The position numbers and the translations under genes are program-made. This document shows, in pieces, positions 47,641-56,153 of a stretch of DNA of 64,000 nucleotides. The stretch is taken from contig JAKOTR010000011.1 of the NCBI GenBank assembly GCA_029776225.1, positions 124,001-188,000 on the forward strand. The letters are read 5' to 3'. Source of the DNA: Acidobacteriota bacterium. GTDB taxonomy: Bacteria > Acidobacteriota > Terriglobia > Bryobacterales > Bryobacteraceae. How positions within the stretch are numbered: the first letter of the stretch is position 1; the number at the start of each line of letters is the position of its first letter. Below the pieces are notes generated by a model that made no database searches, was not told the DNA's origin, and saw nothing but the letters and a program-made list of their open reading frames with translations.

Positions 47641-47886
47641 TCAATCGATGTAGAACCGGGACCGCAGTTCGTCCTCGGGGATGAAACGCAGCGCTTGACG
47701 GTAGATCGCCAGAAGCGTGCCGCGGTCCATTTCACGGTGAAGAGGAACCGTCAGGCTCTGACGCGAGCCGTTTGGCAACTTTCGTTGGAGTTTTATATGG
47801 CTTCCGCGTCGCGACACAGGTGCGAACCCGAAAGAGTGCAAGATCCGCACCACCTCATCGCCGGACAGGACTCTGAGCTTCGGCAT
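47641..47886 (-). CDS. hicA: HicA-family toxin
   Basis: An 81-residue HicA mRNA interferase-like toxin with the family core HSFGFAPVSRRGSHIKLQR, in which the catalytic His follows Gly-Ser, and a C-terminal region LLAIYRQALRF. It should cleave translated mRNA and be bound by HicB. The ATG overlaps the stop of hicB by one base (antitoxin first). Confidence 0.88.
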   Translation of the reverse strand: MPKLRVLSGDEVVRILHSFGFAPVSRRGSHIKLQRKLPNGSRQSLTVPLHREMDRGTLLAIYRQALRFIPEDELRSRFYID

Positions 47887-48107
47887 CAGGCGACGGCTTC
47901 GAGTTCGAGACTAGCCAGTATAGTGGGATTGGCCGCAAGGCCGAGTTCGGCGAGGTCCTCCCCTTCGAGATGCAGGCCGATAGCCTCTTTGATATTCACC
48001 GCCAACTGGTCAAGCGTTGGAGCTTGCGTTACAACAGGCAAGTCGAGGCACTCCGCCACGTACTGCTTCTCCCCTGGGAAGATCCGCACATGGATGATTC
48101 GCTTCAC
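47886..48107 (-). CDS. hicB: HicB-family antitoxin
   Basis: A 73-residue HicB-like partial-RNaseH-fold protein (FPGEKQYVAECLDLPVVTQA, then LDQLAVNIKEAIGLHLEGED). It starts at GTG with AGGTG upstream. It lacks a C-terminal DNA-binding helix, so autoregulation would need another factor. Antitoxin-first order is a known variant. The pair lies in the accessory patch next to tRNA-Glu. Confidence 0.85.
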   Translation of the reverse strand: MKRIIHVRIFPGEKQYVAECLDLPVVTQAPTLDQLAVNIKEAIGLHLEGEDLAELGLAANPTILASLELEAVA

Positions 48108-48560
48108 GGGCGCACCTAAGACCCCACTCTAGCCGAACGGGAACAGGGAATCAAGGAATCGGAAGTAGAACGAGCAGCTCTGCGGCAACACCACTGGCCG
48201 TAGCGCGTCTGCTCAGGGAAATTCGGCGGCCCATATCGGATGCAGTATACCTAAATGCCTGTAATCGCTGGCCGTATCACTATCTCTCGCCAATAACGAC
48301 AACCGATTGTGAACCGCCTGCAGGTCCTCGATCCCGACCTCACCCAACACACACACATTTCCCACATTTCGAAAGCACGCTGATCTTACTCCCGCAAACG
48401 AAAAACGGCGAGAGCCGAATCGTGTACCTGAACGAATTGGCTCTGGCTGCCCTGTGATCTGCGCCGGTTGCCTCCGACGCGAAGCCGACTGACAGGCTGT
48501 TCGCGAACGTTAAATCACCGAATCAGCATTCGCACGTGCCTGCCGCAGGGTTGGAATTGA
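48108..48560. other. stretch without a gene, before the integrase remnant
   Basis: About 450 bases with no supported gene. Base composition is lower in GC than the surrounding chromosome (for example CACACACACATTTCCC near 48350). No long frame or hairpin stands out. Likely decayed DNA of the accessory patch. Confidence 0.5.
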
Positions 48561-48800
48561 GAATTCCGATTCCACGACCTCCGCCACACGGCGGCAAGCT
48601 GGTTGAGGATGTCGGGGGCTGACATCCACACGGTAGCTCAGTTGCTCGGGCACAACGACCTTCGAATGGCAATAAGACACCCGCACCTTTCGCCATCATT
48701 CCTTGGGGAAGCAGTGGGCCGCCTGGATGGCGTTCTTGGCGAATTGCGTTACCCTGGCGTTACTCAGCCGCTAATCGAGGGAAAGGCCGTAAATGCTTGA
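48561..48800 (+). pseudogene. C-terminal remnant of a tyrosine recombinase/integrase
   Basis: The frame begins after an in-frame TGA and reads EFRFHDLRHTAASWL, then ADIHTVAQLLGHNDL and HPHLSPSFLGEAVGRLD. This is the conserved HDLRHT plus LGH part of a phage-type integrase. The catalytic Tyr that normally follows Arg (RYAHLS) is replaced by His (RHPHLS), so the protein would be inactive. The rest of the gene is not found upstream. It ends 8 bases before the tRNA-Glu 3' end. Confidence 0.8.
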
Positions 48801-48807
48801 ATTAAAG

Positions 48808-48885
48808 TGGCGTCCCCAGGGGGATTCGAACCCCCGTTGCCGCCGTGAAAGGGCGGTGTCCTAGGCCGGGCTAGACGATGGGGAC
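48808..48885 (-). tRNA. tRNA-Glu(TTC)
   Basis: On the minus strand the sequence starts GTCCCCATCG, has anticodon loop CTTTCAC (anticodon TTC) flanked by CCGCC/GGCGG, a T-arm GGTTCGAATCC with 5-bp stem, acceptor pairing with TGGGGAC, and an encoded CCA. The discriminator base is G. It is the probable integration site for the element whose integrase remnant lies next to its 3' end. Confidence 0.96.
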
Positions 48886-48952
48886 CTCGGTTGAACTACA
48901 GATACTTCTTTACTTTAGCGGTGTTGAAGGAGGTTCGTCAACCTGACCCGCC

Positions 48953-49534
48953 TCACTTGGGATACTTTGGGTCGGCCTTCACCTCTTCGATTTGCGCCAC
49001 GTGCCGCTGGACGTGCCCGGCGAGCATCAGGATCCTCTGGTAGGCATCGTAGGCGTTCTCGCCCGAGCCGGCCACGTGGCTGCGCAGCGGATCGCGGGTC
49101 GTCTCCACGTAGCGGATAATCCGGTCATACCGCTGCCGGAACTCGGCCGCCGTGGCTTCCGGCGTCTTCCAGCGCCCCTGGGGCAGCATCGGGGCCGGCG
49201 CCTTCGCCTTATGTGTGCGATCGGCCATCTTTTCCAGCCATCTCGCGTCCTGCTTCGAGTCCACTTTGCCGCGCTCGACCGCGGGCGACTTCAACATGTC
49301 CTGCACGGGCTTGAGATCGCCGGCCAGCACTACATGCTCGGCGATCTCGGCAATCGACCACCGGTCCGGCGCCGGCTTGAACTTCCATTGCGCCTCGGAA
49401 AGTCCCGAGATCGCGTCCAAAAACATTTTGCGGCTCGCATGTAAGCTGCTCATGGCGAAGTCGCGCTCCCCTTGCGAGAGCGTTTGAGCCCAGAGCGGCG
49501 CCGCGGCGAGAGCCAATATCAATTGAATTCTCAT
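48953..49534 (-). CDS. exported DinB-family protein
   Basis: A 193-residue protein with a short signal peptide (MRIQLILALAAAPLWAQ) and a DinB-like four-helix bundle. The metal-binding His positions are probably in EIAEHVVLAGDL and in HVQRHVAQIEEV. Its function is unknown; DinB-fold enzymes include metal-dependent thiol S-transferases. The signal peptide, not the upstream open frame (which is antisense to the HD-GYP gene), fixes the start at 49534. It is divergent from the HD-GYP regulator. Confidence 0.82.
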   Translation of the reverse strand: MRIQLILALAAAPLWAQTLSQGERDFAMSSLHASRKMFLDAISGLSEAQWKFKPAPDRWSIAEIAEHVVLAGDLKPVQDMLKSPAVERGKVDSKQDARWLEKMADRTHKAKAPAPMLPQGRWKTPEATAAEFRQRYDRIIRYVETTRDPLRSHVAGSGENAYDAYQRILMLAGHVQRHVAQIEEVKADPKYPK

Positions 49535-49600
49535 TGGGGTCAGCTCTAAATTCTCCACCATCTCCCGCCGATAGATCAAGGTACGGAAAAGGGCAGCCAC

Positions 49601-50671
49601 GTGCCGCGAACCCAGACGCTCGAGACGATTCACCGCAACCCGGAAGCGCCGTCGCAGGCATTTCCCGAACGGGCGCCCGTCATCCTGGTTCTCGAACAAA
49701 GCGGGAGCAATCGGAACTTCCTTCGCGGCGCCCTGAGGAACGAGCGCTGCCGTATCGTCAGCGCGACCACCGCCGCGAGAGCCCGGGAAGTGCTGGGGCG
49801 CGAGACGGTGGACCTGGTGATTCTGGATCTGACCCTGCCGGGTTCCAACTGCCTGGATTTCTGCCGGGAGCTCAAGTCGGACCGCTGCACCCGGCTGATT
49901 CCCGTTCTCATTCTCACCAGCGCAGAGGGGGCCAAGAACGAGATCGCCGGCATCTCCTCGGGCGCCGACGAGTTCCTTGTCCGCCCGCTGAGTCCGGCCG
50001 TCGTCCGCGCGCGGATCCACGCCCTGCTGCGCCACAAGGCCGCGATCGATTCGCTCGAAGAGGCCGAGTCGATCCTGTTTGCGCTCGCCCGGGCGGTCGA
50101 GCAGCGCGACAAGGCCATCGGCGGGCACTGTGAGCGCCTGGCCGCCATCAGCCTGATGGTCGGAACCGAGCTCGGACTGCCGCGCCCGCAACTGCTGGCC
50201 CTGTACCGCGGCGGATTCCTGCACGATATCGGCAAAATCGCGATCCCGGATGCGATTCTGTTCAAGCCCGGCCCGCTGGACGACGCCGAATGGGCCGTAA
50301 TGCGCACGCACACGATCAAGGGCGAGGAAATATGCCGCCACACGCGCACGCTCGAGGCCGTGCTGCCGATCATCCGGAGCCATCATGAGCGATGGGACGG
50401 CAGCGGCTACCCCGACGGGTTGCGCGGCGAGCAGATTCCACTTCTCGCACGCATTCTGCAGGTGGCGGACGTCTACGACGCGCTCACCTCGACGCGCCCC
50501 TACAAGCGCGCATTCTCCCCGAAGGAAGCATTCGCGGTGCTCGAGGCCGAAGCCCGGCGCGGCTGGCGCGACCGGCGGCTGGTCGCCGTGCTGCGCAAGG
50601 TGATGGAGGCCGCCGGGGCCGATGCGATGACCCGCTCGCTGGAAAACATGCGCCGCGCCCTTCTGACATAG
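49601..50671 (+). CDS. response regulator with HD-GYP domain
   Basis: A 356-residue protein with a receiver domain (phospho-Asp in LVILDLTLPGSNCLDF, Lys/Arg-like region TSAEGAKNEIAG) and an HD-GYP domain (HDIGKIAIPD, HHERWDGSGYPDGL, ARILQVADVYDALTS). HD-GYP proteins break down cyclic-di-GMP. Here the key residues HD, GYP and the second HD-type ADVYDAL are present, so it is probably active. Start GTG. No sensor kinase is next to it. Confidence 0.93.
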   Translation: MPRTQTLETIHRNPEAPSQAFPERAPVILVLEQSGSNRNFLRGALRNERCRIVSATTAARAREVLGRETVDLVILDLTLPGSNCLDFCRELKSDRCTRLIPVLILTSAEGAKNEIAGISSGADEFLVRPLSPAVVRARIHALLRHKAAIDSLEEAESILFALARAVEQRDKAIGGHCERLAAISLMVGTELGLPRPQLLALYRGGFLHDIGKIAIPDAILFKPGPLDDAEWAVMRTHTIKGEEICRHTRTLEAVLPIIRSHHERWDGSGYPDGLRGEQIPLLARILQVADVYDALTSTRPYKRAFSPKEAFAVLEAEARRGWRDRRLVAVLRKVMEAAGADAMTRSLENMRRALLT

Positions 50672-50719
50672 GCGCCCTTCCTCTCAAACAAGCGCGTCTT
50701 TCGGCGACAATAAAAAAGA

Positions 50720-51427
50720 ATGCCCCTTTCCCTGGACACCCTGGAGTGTGTTGCGCGTGAGGTAGTGGCCTGCAAGCGCTGCCCGCGGTTGATCGCCTAC
50801 TGCACTCAGGTTGCAAAGACGAAAAAGAAAGCCTATCGGGACTGGGATTACTGGGGCAAGCCCGTCCCGGGGTTTGGCGATCCCCGGGCGCGGCTGCTGG
50901 TGATCGGCCTGGCCCCCGCGGCGCACGGCGGAAATCGAACGGGCCGCATTTTCACGGGGGACCGCTCGGGCGACTACCTGTTCCGCGCCCTCTACGCTGC
51001 CGGTTTTGCCTCCCAGCCGGTGAGCCGCTCCCGCGACGACGGCCTCACGCTTCGCGATGCTTACATCACGGCCGTCAATCGCTGCGCGCCGCCGGGCAAC
51101 CGCCCCACTCCTGAGGAGATCCTCAACTGCCGCGAGTACCTGGAGAGGGAGTTGAACCTGCTGCCGGACTTGCGGGCCGTGGTGGCGCTGGGCCGCATCG
51201 CGTTCGATCAGTATTTAACTATCCTGCGGAACCGGGGCATCATAGAGAGTAAGGCTGGTTTCGTTTTCGCGCATGACCGGGAGCATGTTATCGCTCGCGG
51301 CCAGCCGGTTCTTATCAGCTCGTACCATCCCAGCCAGCAGAACACCTCCACGGGTCTGCTGACGGACGAGATGCTGAAGGCTGTTTTCATGCGCGCCCGC
51401 CGCCTCATAGAGAAACGCAATGACTGA
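50720..51427 (+). CDS. udgB: uracil-DNA glycosylase, family 5 (UdgB type)
   Basis: A 235-residue iron-sulfur uracil-DNA glycosylase. Motif I GLAPAAHGGNRTGR (near residue 62) lacks the polar catalytic residue found in other families and identifies the UdgB type; the second motif is HPSQQNTSTG (near 210). Cys pair CKRCPRL and further Cys at positions near 110 and 125 fit a 4Fe-4S cluster. It removes uracil and other deaminated bases. It overlaps the FNR gene by 8 bases. Confidence 0.9.
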   Translation: MPLSLDTLECVAREVVACKRCPRLIAYCTQVAKTKKKAYRDWDYWGKPVPGFGDPRARLLVIGLAPAAHGGNRTGRIFTGDRSGDYLFRALYAAGFASQPVSRSRDDGLTLRDAYITAVNRCAPPGNRPTPEEILNCREYLERELNLLPDLRAVVALGRIAFDQYLTILRNRGIIESKAGFVFAHDREHVIARGQPVLISSYHPSQQNTSTGLLTDEMLKAVFMRARRLIEKRND

Positions 51428-52166
51428 CTCTAAACACATAGCCGCCGTGATCACATCGCGGCGGGACGTTACCCCAGAGCTCTGGATCGTTCGTGTTCGT
51501 CCCGAGGAGCCGATACAGTTTGTGCCGGGCCAGTACGTCACTATCGGGCTGCCGGGCGAGGGCCGGCTGATCGAGCGGCCCTATTCGGTTGTGTCGTCGC
51601 CGCGCGAACCGGAGCTGGAGTTTTTCGTCGAGCTGGTTCCCGGCGGCCATCTCACGCCGCACCTCTACAATGTGCCGGTGGGGGCCTCGGGGCTTACCAT
51701 CCGCCGGGCGGCAAAAGGCAGGTTCCTTTTTGACGACAGAAGCGGCCGCACGTGCCACTTCATGGTGGCCACCGTCACGGGCGTGGCGCCGTTTGTGAGC
51801 ATGATGCGCGAATTCGCGGCGCGCGTGGAGGAAGGCGAACCGTGGCCACACCGCATCGCGCTGGTTCACGGCGCGAGCGTGTCGCGCGAGCTCGCCTACT
51901 GCGAGGAGCTTTCCGAATACGACCGCCGCTTCGAATGGTTCCGCTACATCCCCACGATCAGCCGGACCTGGCTAGACCCCGGCTGGAGGGGCGAGCTGGG
52001 CCGCGCCGAGGACATCGTCCGCAAGCACCTGGACGCGCTCGGGTTCACCCCGTCCGGAACCACCGCGTACGCCTGCGGCAACCCCAACATGATTGAAAAC
52101 GTGAAGGGAGTCTTCCAGCGCGCCGGCTACCCCAAGGAGTCCTTCAAACAGGAAGTCTATTGGTGA
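51420..52166 (+). CDS. fpr: ferredoxin-NADP reductase
   Basis: A 248-residue flavoprotein reductase. FAD-binding RPYSVVSSPREPELEFF, NAD(P)-binding VATVTGVAPFVSMMREF, and the C-terminal YACGNPNMIENVKGVF, with terminal Tyr-Trp (VYW). It moves electrons between ferredoxin/flavodoxin and NADP. It is co-transcribed with the UdgB gene and overlaps the convergent M28 gene by 10 bases. Confidence 0.92.
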   Translation: MTDSKHIAAVITSRRDVTPELWIVRVRPEEPIQFVPGQYVTIGLPGEGRLIERPYSVVSSPREPELEFFVELVPGGHLTPHLYNVPVGASGLTIRRAAKGRFLFDDRSGRTCHFMVATVTGVAPFVSMMREFAARVEEGEPWPHRIALVHGASVSRELAYCEELSEYDRRFEWFRYIPTISRTWLDPGWRGELGRAEDIVRKHLDALGFTPSGTTAYACGNPNMIENVKGVFQRAGYPKESFKQEVYW

Positions 52167-53770
52167 TTCCGGGCGGCGCGCTTCTTACTGAACTCGTCGC
52201 CCTCGTTCCAGGCGGGGAGCGTGTCCAGGTTAGCCGCGTTCAGCCCGATCAGCGCGCCGAAGCGTGCGATTGCTTCCAGCCCCGAAAAATCCCAGTCCTC
52301 CTGAAACTCGTCCGAAGGCGCGTGATAGTGCTTTTCGTTGAATTCCTGGAACAGCTTGTTGCCGAAGTCCGCCGGTTTGCCCAGAAACTCCGAACCCATT
52401 TTGATTGAAAACGAGGGGATGCCTACGCGCGCGAAAGAAAAATGATCCGAGCGGTAGAACAGCCCCTGCTCGGGATGCGCTTCGGGCTTGATTTCAAACC
52501 CGTAGCGGCGCGCTGCTTCCTGGACCACCGGCCAGAGCGTGGTCCGCTCGGCGCCTGTCACCACCACGTCCCGGGTCCGGCCGTAGGGGTAAAAGCCATC
52601 AAAGTTTAGCGCGACGGCCGTCCTATCGGCCGGCACCACCGGGTTCCGGGCGTAATAATCGGAGCCCCGCAGCCCGGCCTCCTCGGCGGTCACCGCCACG
52701 AAGATGGCCGAGCGCCGCGGCTTCTGCTCCAGCCCCGCCCAGGCACGCGCGATTTCGAGCAGGATGGCGCAGCCGGTGGCGTTGTCCACCGCGCCGTTGT
52801 AGATGGCGTCTCCGTTCACTGGTGTGCCGATTCCCAGGTGGTCCCAGTGCGCGCTGAATACCACGGCTTCCGACTTCTTCTCCGGGTCGCTTCCCGGAAT
52901 CCGCGCGACGACGTTGTGCGTCTCCAGCTCCCGCATTTTCGAAACCAGCTTGCCGCGAAACCGTATGCCGAGCGGGATGGGCCGGAAGTTGCGTGAGTTG
53001 GACGCCTTCAGCAGTTCATTCACGGTGCGCCCGGCCAGCGCCAGAATGCGGTTGCCCGCGTCGGTTGTCACCCACCCGGCCAGCGCCAGGGCAGGAGCGC
53101 CCGGCTCCAGGCGCACGTACGCTTCCTCCCGTCCCCACGAGTTTCTCACCACTTCCCAGCCGTAGCCGGCCGTAGGGGTGGTGTGGATGATGATCGCGCC
53201 CAGCGCGCCGCGGCGCAGCGCTTCCTCGAACTTGTACGTCCAGCGCCCGTAGTAGGTCAGCGCGCGGCCGCCGAAGAATGTCGGCTCGGTGGATTCCGGC
53301 TCGTTCGTGAACAGCACGAGGATTTTGCCGCGCACATCCACGCCCTTGAAGTCGTCCCACCCGTATTCCGGGGCCGTAATTCCGTGGCCAACGAAAATCG
53401 CTTCGGCGTCGATTGTCTCCTCGGTCCGCTGGCGCTCGTTGGCTCCGACGAAATCGTCCAGCCATTTCAGGGTCACGGTCTTGCCGTTTCCGATGGCCGC
53501 CAGTTGCGACGTGGGCTGCGTTTCGAGGCCCACGAGCGGCACTTTCTGGAAATAGGTGCCGTTGTCGCCTGCGGGCTCCGCCCCCATGAGCTCGAATTGC
53601 GCGGCGAGGTATTCGGTGGCGAGCCGGCCGCCCCGCGTGCCGACGCCGCGGCCTTCCAGCAGGTCGCTCGAGAGGAATTTCGTGTCCGCTCGAATCCGCC
53701 GGCCGGAAATGGTATCGATCTGCGCAGCGGCGAGCGCCGCGATGCCCGTTAACAGCAGCATTTTCTTCAT
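52157..53770 (-). CDS. secreted M28-family aminopeptidase with PA domain
   Basis: A 537-residue exported zinc peptidase with a signal peptide (LLLTGIAALAAAQ). A PA-type domain insertion is in residues about 125-240. The M28 zinc site is HWDHLG (near 313), GAVDNATGCA, TAEEAGLRGSDYYA and FYRSDHFSFARVGIPSF. Such enzymes release amino acids from peptides outside the cytoplasm. The stop overlaps the FNR gene on the other strand. Confidence 0.93.
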   Translation of the reverse strand: MKKMLLLTGIAALAAAQIDTISGRRIRADTKFLSSDLLEGRGVGTRGGRLATEYLAAQFELMGAEPAGDNGTYFQKVPLVGLETQPTSQLAAIGNGKTVTLKWLDDFVGANERQRTEETIDAEAIFVGHGITAPEYGWDDFKGVDVRGKILVLFTNEPESTEPTFFGGRALTYYGRWTYKFEEALRRGALGAIIIHTTPTAGYGWEVVRNSWGREEAYVRLEPGAPALALAGWVTTDAGNRILALAGRTVNELLKASNSRNFRPIPLGIRFRGKLVSKMRELETHNVVARIPGSDPEKKSEAVVFSAHWDHLGIGTPVNGDAIYNGAVDNATGCAILLEIARAWAGLEQKPRRSAIFVAVTAEEAGLRGSDYYARNPVVPADRTAVALNFDGFYPYGRTRDVVVTGAERTTLWPVVQEAARRYGFEIKPEAHPEQGLFYRSDHFSFARVGIPSFSIKMGSEFLGKPADFGNKLFQEFNEKHYHAPSDEFQEDWDFSGLEAIARFGALIGLNAANLDTLPAWNEGDEFSKKRAARNHQ

Positions 53771-53986
53771 GACGCTAACTTTCAGCCTACCGCAAGCGGG
53801 GGAGGGAACCGGGGGCCGCGGCCTGAATTCCGGGCGTCACCCCCGGTTTTTTACACTCGATTTCGGATGTCCATGGTATACTGAATAAACGGAATCTGGT
53901 TCTTAAAATCTTGTTAAGCGTATATAAGTCACTCAAATAGAGCACCTTAGCAATTAAAACCATTCTGACGGAGGTTCCTGTTCGTT

Positions 53987-54526
53987 TTGCGGAGATTCGT
54001 TTTGTGGGCTGGAATTTTCAGTGCTGCTACTGTTTCCAATCCTGCCCACGAACCCCCAGCTTCCGTATATCGCGACGACCCGCGGCTCGCGCGCCTGAAC
54101 GAGTTTTTTGAGAGGTTCGGGCCGGCTTCTCTTCCTCTCGCCCCTGATTTCCTGGCGGCGGCCGATCGCAACCACCTCGACTGGCGGCTGCTGCCCAGCA
54201 TCTGCGTGGTCGAAACCGGCGGCGGCAAGACGGCGCTCGGGAATAACCTGTTCGGCTGGGACTCCGGGCGGCGGGAGTTTGCGACCCTGAAGGATGGAAT
54301 TTACTTCGTGGCGTCGCGGCTTGCACACTCCAGGCTTTATAAAGGCAAAGACTTAGACGAGCTTCTGGCTACTTACAACTCTCTGGAGGGCTATGCCGCC
54401 CGGGTAAAATCCGTCATGCGGCTGGTTGACTCAACCACACCCCTTAGCGCCAGAAGCGGTGTGAGCCGGCCAACTACTCCACCATACGGACTGCCACGTA
54501 CAGCCCGCCTAGCACCAGCACCGTAA
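53987..54526 (+). CDS. exported glucosaminidase/lytic-transglycosylase-like protein
   Basis: A 179-residue protein with an N-terminal hydrophobic signal (MRRFVLWAGIFSAATVS) and a domain like mannosyl-glycoprotein endo-beta-N-acetylglucosaminidase or lysozyme-type peptidoglycan hydrolases: LDWRLLPSICVVETGGGKTA with its catalytic-position Glu, NLFGWDSGRREF, and LLATYNSLEGYAARVKSVM. It would cut peptidoglycan. Start TTG with GGAGG 12 bases ahead. The 3' end overlaps an antisense small gene by 53 bases. Confidence 0.75.
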   Translation: MRRFVLWAGIFSAATVSNPAHEPPASVYRDDPRLARLNEFFERFGPASLPLAPDFLAAADRNHLDWRLLPSICVVETGGGKTALGNNLFGWDSGRREFATLKDGIYFVASRLAHSRLYKGKDLDELLATYNSLEGYAARVKSVMRLVDSTTPLSARSGVSRPTTPPYGLPRTARLAPAP

Positions 54527-54620
54527 CTACCAGAGCCAGCACCACTTTCAGGAGCCGCTCGAGGGGGGACGACGTGTCCATCTCGGTGCGCTTGATCCGG
54601 TCGTCCAGGCTTTCAAACAT
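54474..54620 (-). CDS. 48-residue single-span membrane protein
   Basis: A small gene below usual ORF cutoffs. It encodes MFESLDDRIKRTEMDTSSPL, then a transmembrane helix near residues 23-43 (KVVLALVVTVLVLGGLYVAV) and ends RMVE. GGAGGTGAG lies five to ten bases before the ATG at 54620, which is an excellent ribosome binding site. It overlaps the 3' end of the glucosaminidase-like gene tail-to-tail by 53 bases. Function unknown. Confidence 0.75.
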   Translation of the reverse strand: MFESLDDRIKRTEMDTSSPLERLLKVVLALVVTVLVLGGLYVAVRMVE

Positions 54621-54752
54621 TAGTCTCACCTCCTGCCGGAATATTCCGTACTATGAGACCGCTGTTATGAATGCCGCTGTTATGAATGCCCCCTTATTCT
54701 AGACCTTAAAGCTACAAAAGGAAATACTTATCTTTCGTGAGTAATCAGCGGG

Positions 54753-56066
54753 TTACAGCCCCATCCGCTCGAGCTTGCGGTAGAGGGTTTTGCGCTCGAT
54801 GCCCAGAAGTTTGGCGGCCCGGCTCTTGTTGCCCCCGGTGGCGGCCAGCACCTTGCGGATCTGTTCGGCCTCGGTTTCGGCCAGAGATTCGCCCGGCTGC
54901 TCCTGGCCTTGCATCATCTTCAGCCCCTCGCACACGGCTGCCTCGTCGATGCGACCGTTGGGCGCGAGGATCGCCAGCCGCTCTATGAGATGCTGCAACT
55001 GCCGTACGTTGCCGGGCCAGGTATGGTTCATCAGCGCTTTCAGCCCGGAATTCGTGAGTTTGGTCTGCGTCTGGTAGCGCTCGTTGTACTTCTTCAGAAA
55101 ATGCTGCACCAGTAGCGGGACGTCCCCGCGGCGCTCGCGCAGCGGGGGAACAACGATGCGGACAACGTTCAGGCGGAACCACAGGTCTTCCCGGAATTTG
55201 CCCTCGTCGACTGCCTTACGCAGGTCGCGGTTGGTGGCGGCGATCACCCGCACGTCCACCACCTTAGAGCGAGGCGAGCCCACAGGCTTAATTTCCCGGT
55301 CCTGGAGAAACCGCAGCAGCTTCAATTGGAAACTGAGGTCGACGTCGCCGATTTCGTCCAGGAAAACGGTCCCACGGCCGGCCGCTTCCAACATTCCGAT
55401 GCGGTCGCGGTCCGCCCCGGTGTAGGCGCCTCGCATGACGCCGAACAACTCGCTTTCGAGCAGGCTGGGCGCAATGGACCCGCAGTCCACCGTCACGAAG
55501 GGCTCCTTCGCGCGCGCGCTGTTGCGGTGGATCATGCGCGCGATCAACTCCTTGCCGGTGCCGGTTTCGCCTTCCAGCAGCACGGTGGCGTCGGTGGGCG
55601 CCACTTTGGAGATGATCTTGTAGATCTCCACCATGCCGGGCGAGCTGCCGATCATTTCCGATTCGGGCAGCTCCTCGGCCTCGGCCTCGTCGCGGTCCGC
55701 CGCCGAAAGGGACGCCTCGGCGCGCTTCACCGCCTCGAGCATCTGGTCGAGCTCGAACGGCTTGGCGATGTAGTCGAACGCCCCGCCGCGCGTTGCCGCC
55801 ATCACCGTCTCCATGCTCCCGCGCGCGGTCATCAGGATCACGGCGCAGCGCGGATCTTTCGCGCGCGCGGCTTCCAGCACGTCGAGCCCGGTCCGCTCGT
55901 CCAGGTAGATATCGGAAATGACGATTGGATAGGAGTGCGTGGCCAGCCGTTCGATGGCCTCCTGCGTCGAAGACACCGCGTCCACCTCGTAGCCTTCGCA
56001 TTCCAGGAAGGTTACGATCGTGGTTCGCACACCCAAGTCATCTTCAACTACCAGCAGCCGTGCCAA
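54753..56066 (-). CDS. sigma-54-dependent response regulator (NtrC family, GAYTGA variant)
   Basis: A 437-residue regulator: receiver (Asp in PIVISDIYLDERTGLDV), AAA+ domain with Walker A GETGTGKELIARMIHR, sigma-54 contact loop as GAYTGA rather than GAFTGA (MRGAYTGADRD), Walker B FLDEIGDVD, and a Fis-type HTH (NKSRAAKLLGIERKTLYRKL). The Tyr variant is known in some enhancers. Start TTG, with GAGG about 9 bases upstream. It is downstream of the CHASE2 kinase by 87 bases. Confidence 0.94.
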   Translation of the reverse strand: MARLLVVEDDLGVRTTIVTFLECEGYEVDAVSSTQEAIERLATHSYPIVISDIYLDERTGLDVLEAARAKDPRCAVILMTARGSMETVMAATRGGAFDYIAKPFELDQMLEAVKRAEASLSAADRDEAEAEELPESEMIGSSPGMVEIYKIISKVAPTDATVLLEGETGTGKELIARMIHRNSARAKEPFVTVDCGSIAPSLLESELFGVMRGAYTGADRDRIGMLEAAGRGTVFLDEIGDVDLSFQLKLLRFLQDREIKPVGSPRSKVVDVRVIAATNRDLRKAVDEGKFREDLWFRLNVVRIVVPPLRERRGDVPLLVQHFLKKYNERYQTQTKLTNSGLKALMNHTWPGNVRQLQHLIERLAILAPNGRIDEAAVCEGLKMMQGQEQPGESLAETEAEQIRKVLAATGGNKSRAAKLLGIERKTLYRKLERMGL

Positions 56067-56153
56067 AAAAAGACCTCAATTCACATACAGTTTAGTCCAA
56101 AATTCGCCGGTAATAGCCCCGGCGCGGCGGCGGGAGCGCCTGCGGCGCGCGTT

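Noticed and set aside
47300-47653. 117-codon plus-strand frame after the small exported protein
   Set aside because: No recognisable domain, overlaps the end of the exported protein and hicA, no ribosome binding site.
49535-50386. Upstream part of the long minus frame ending at 48953, as an N-terminal extension of the DinB protein
   Set aside because: Antisense to the HD-GYP gene. The signal peptide of the DinB protein begins at the ATG at 49534.
56052-56066. TGGCAC-like sequence resembling a sigma-54 -24 element
   Set aside because: It is the first codons of the response regulator (TTG GCA CGG) and the -12 GC element is not at the right distance.
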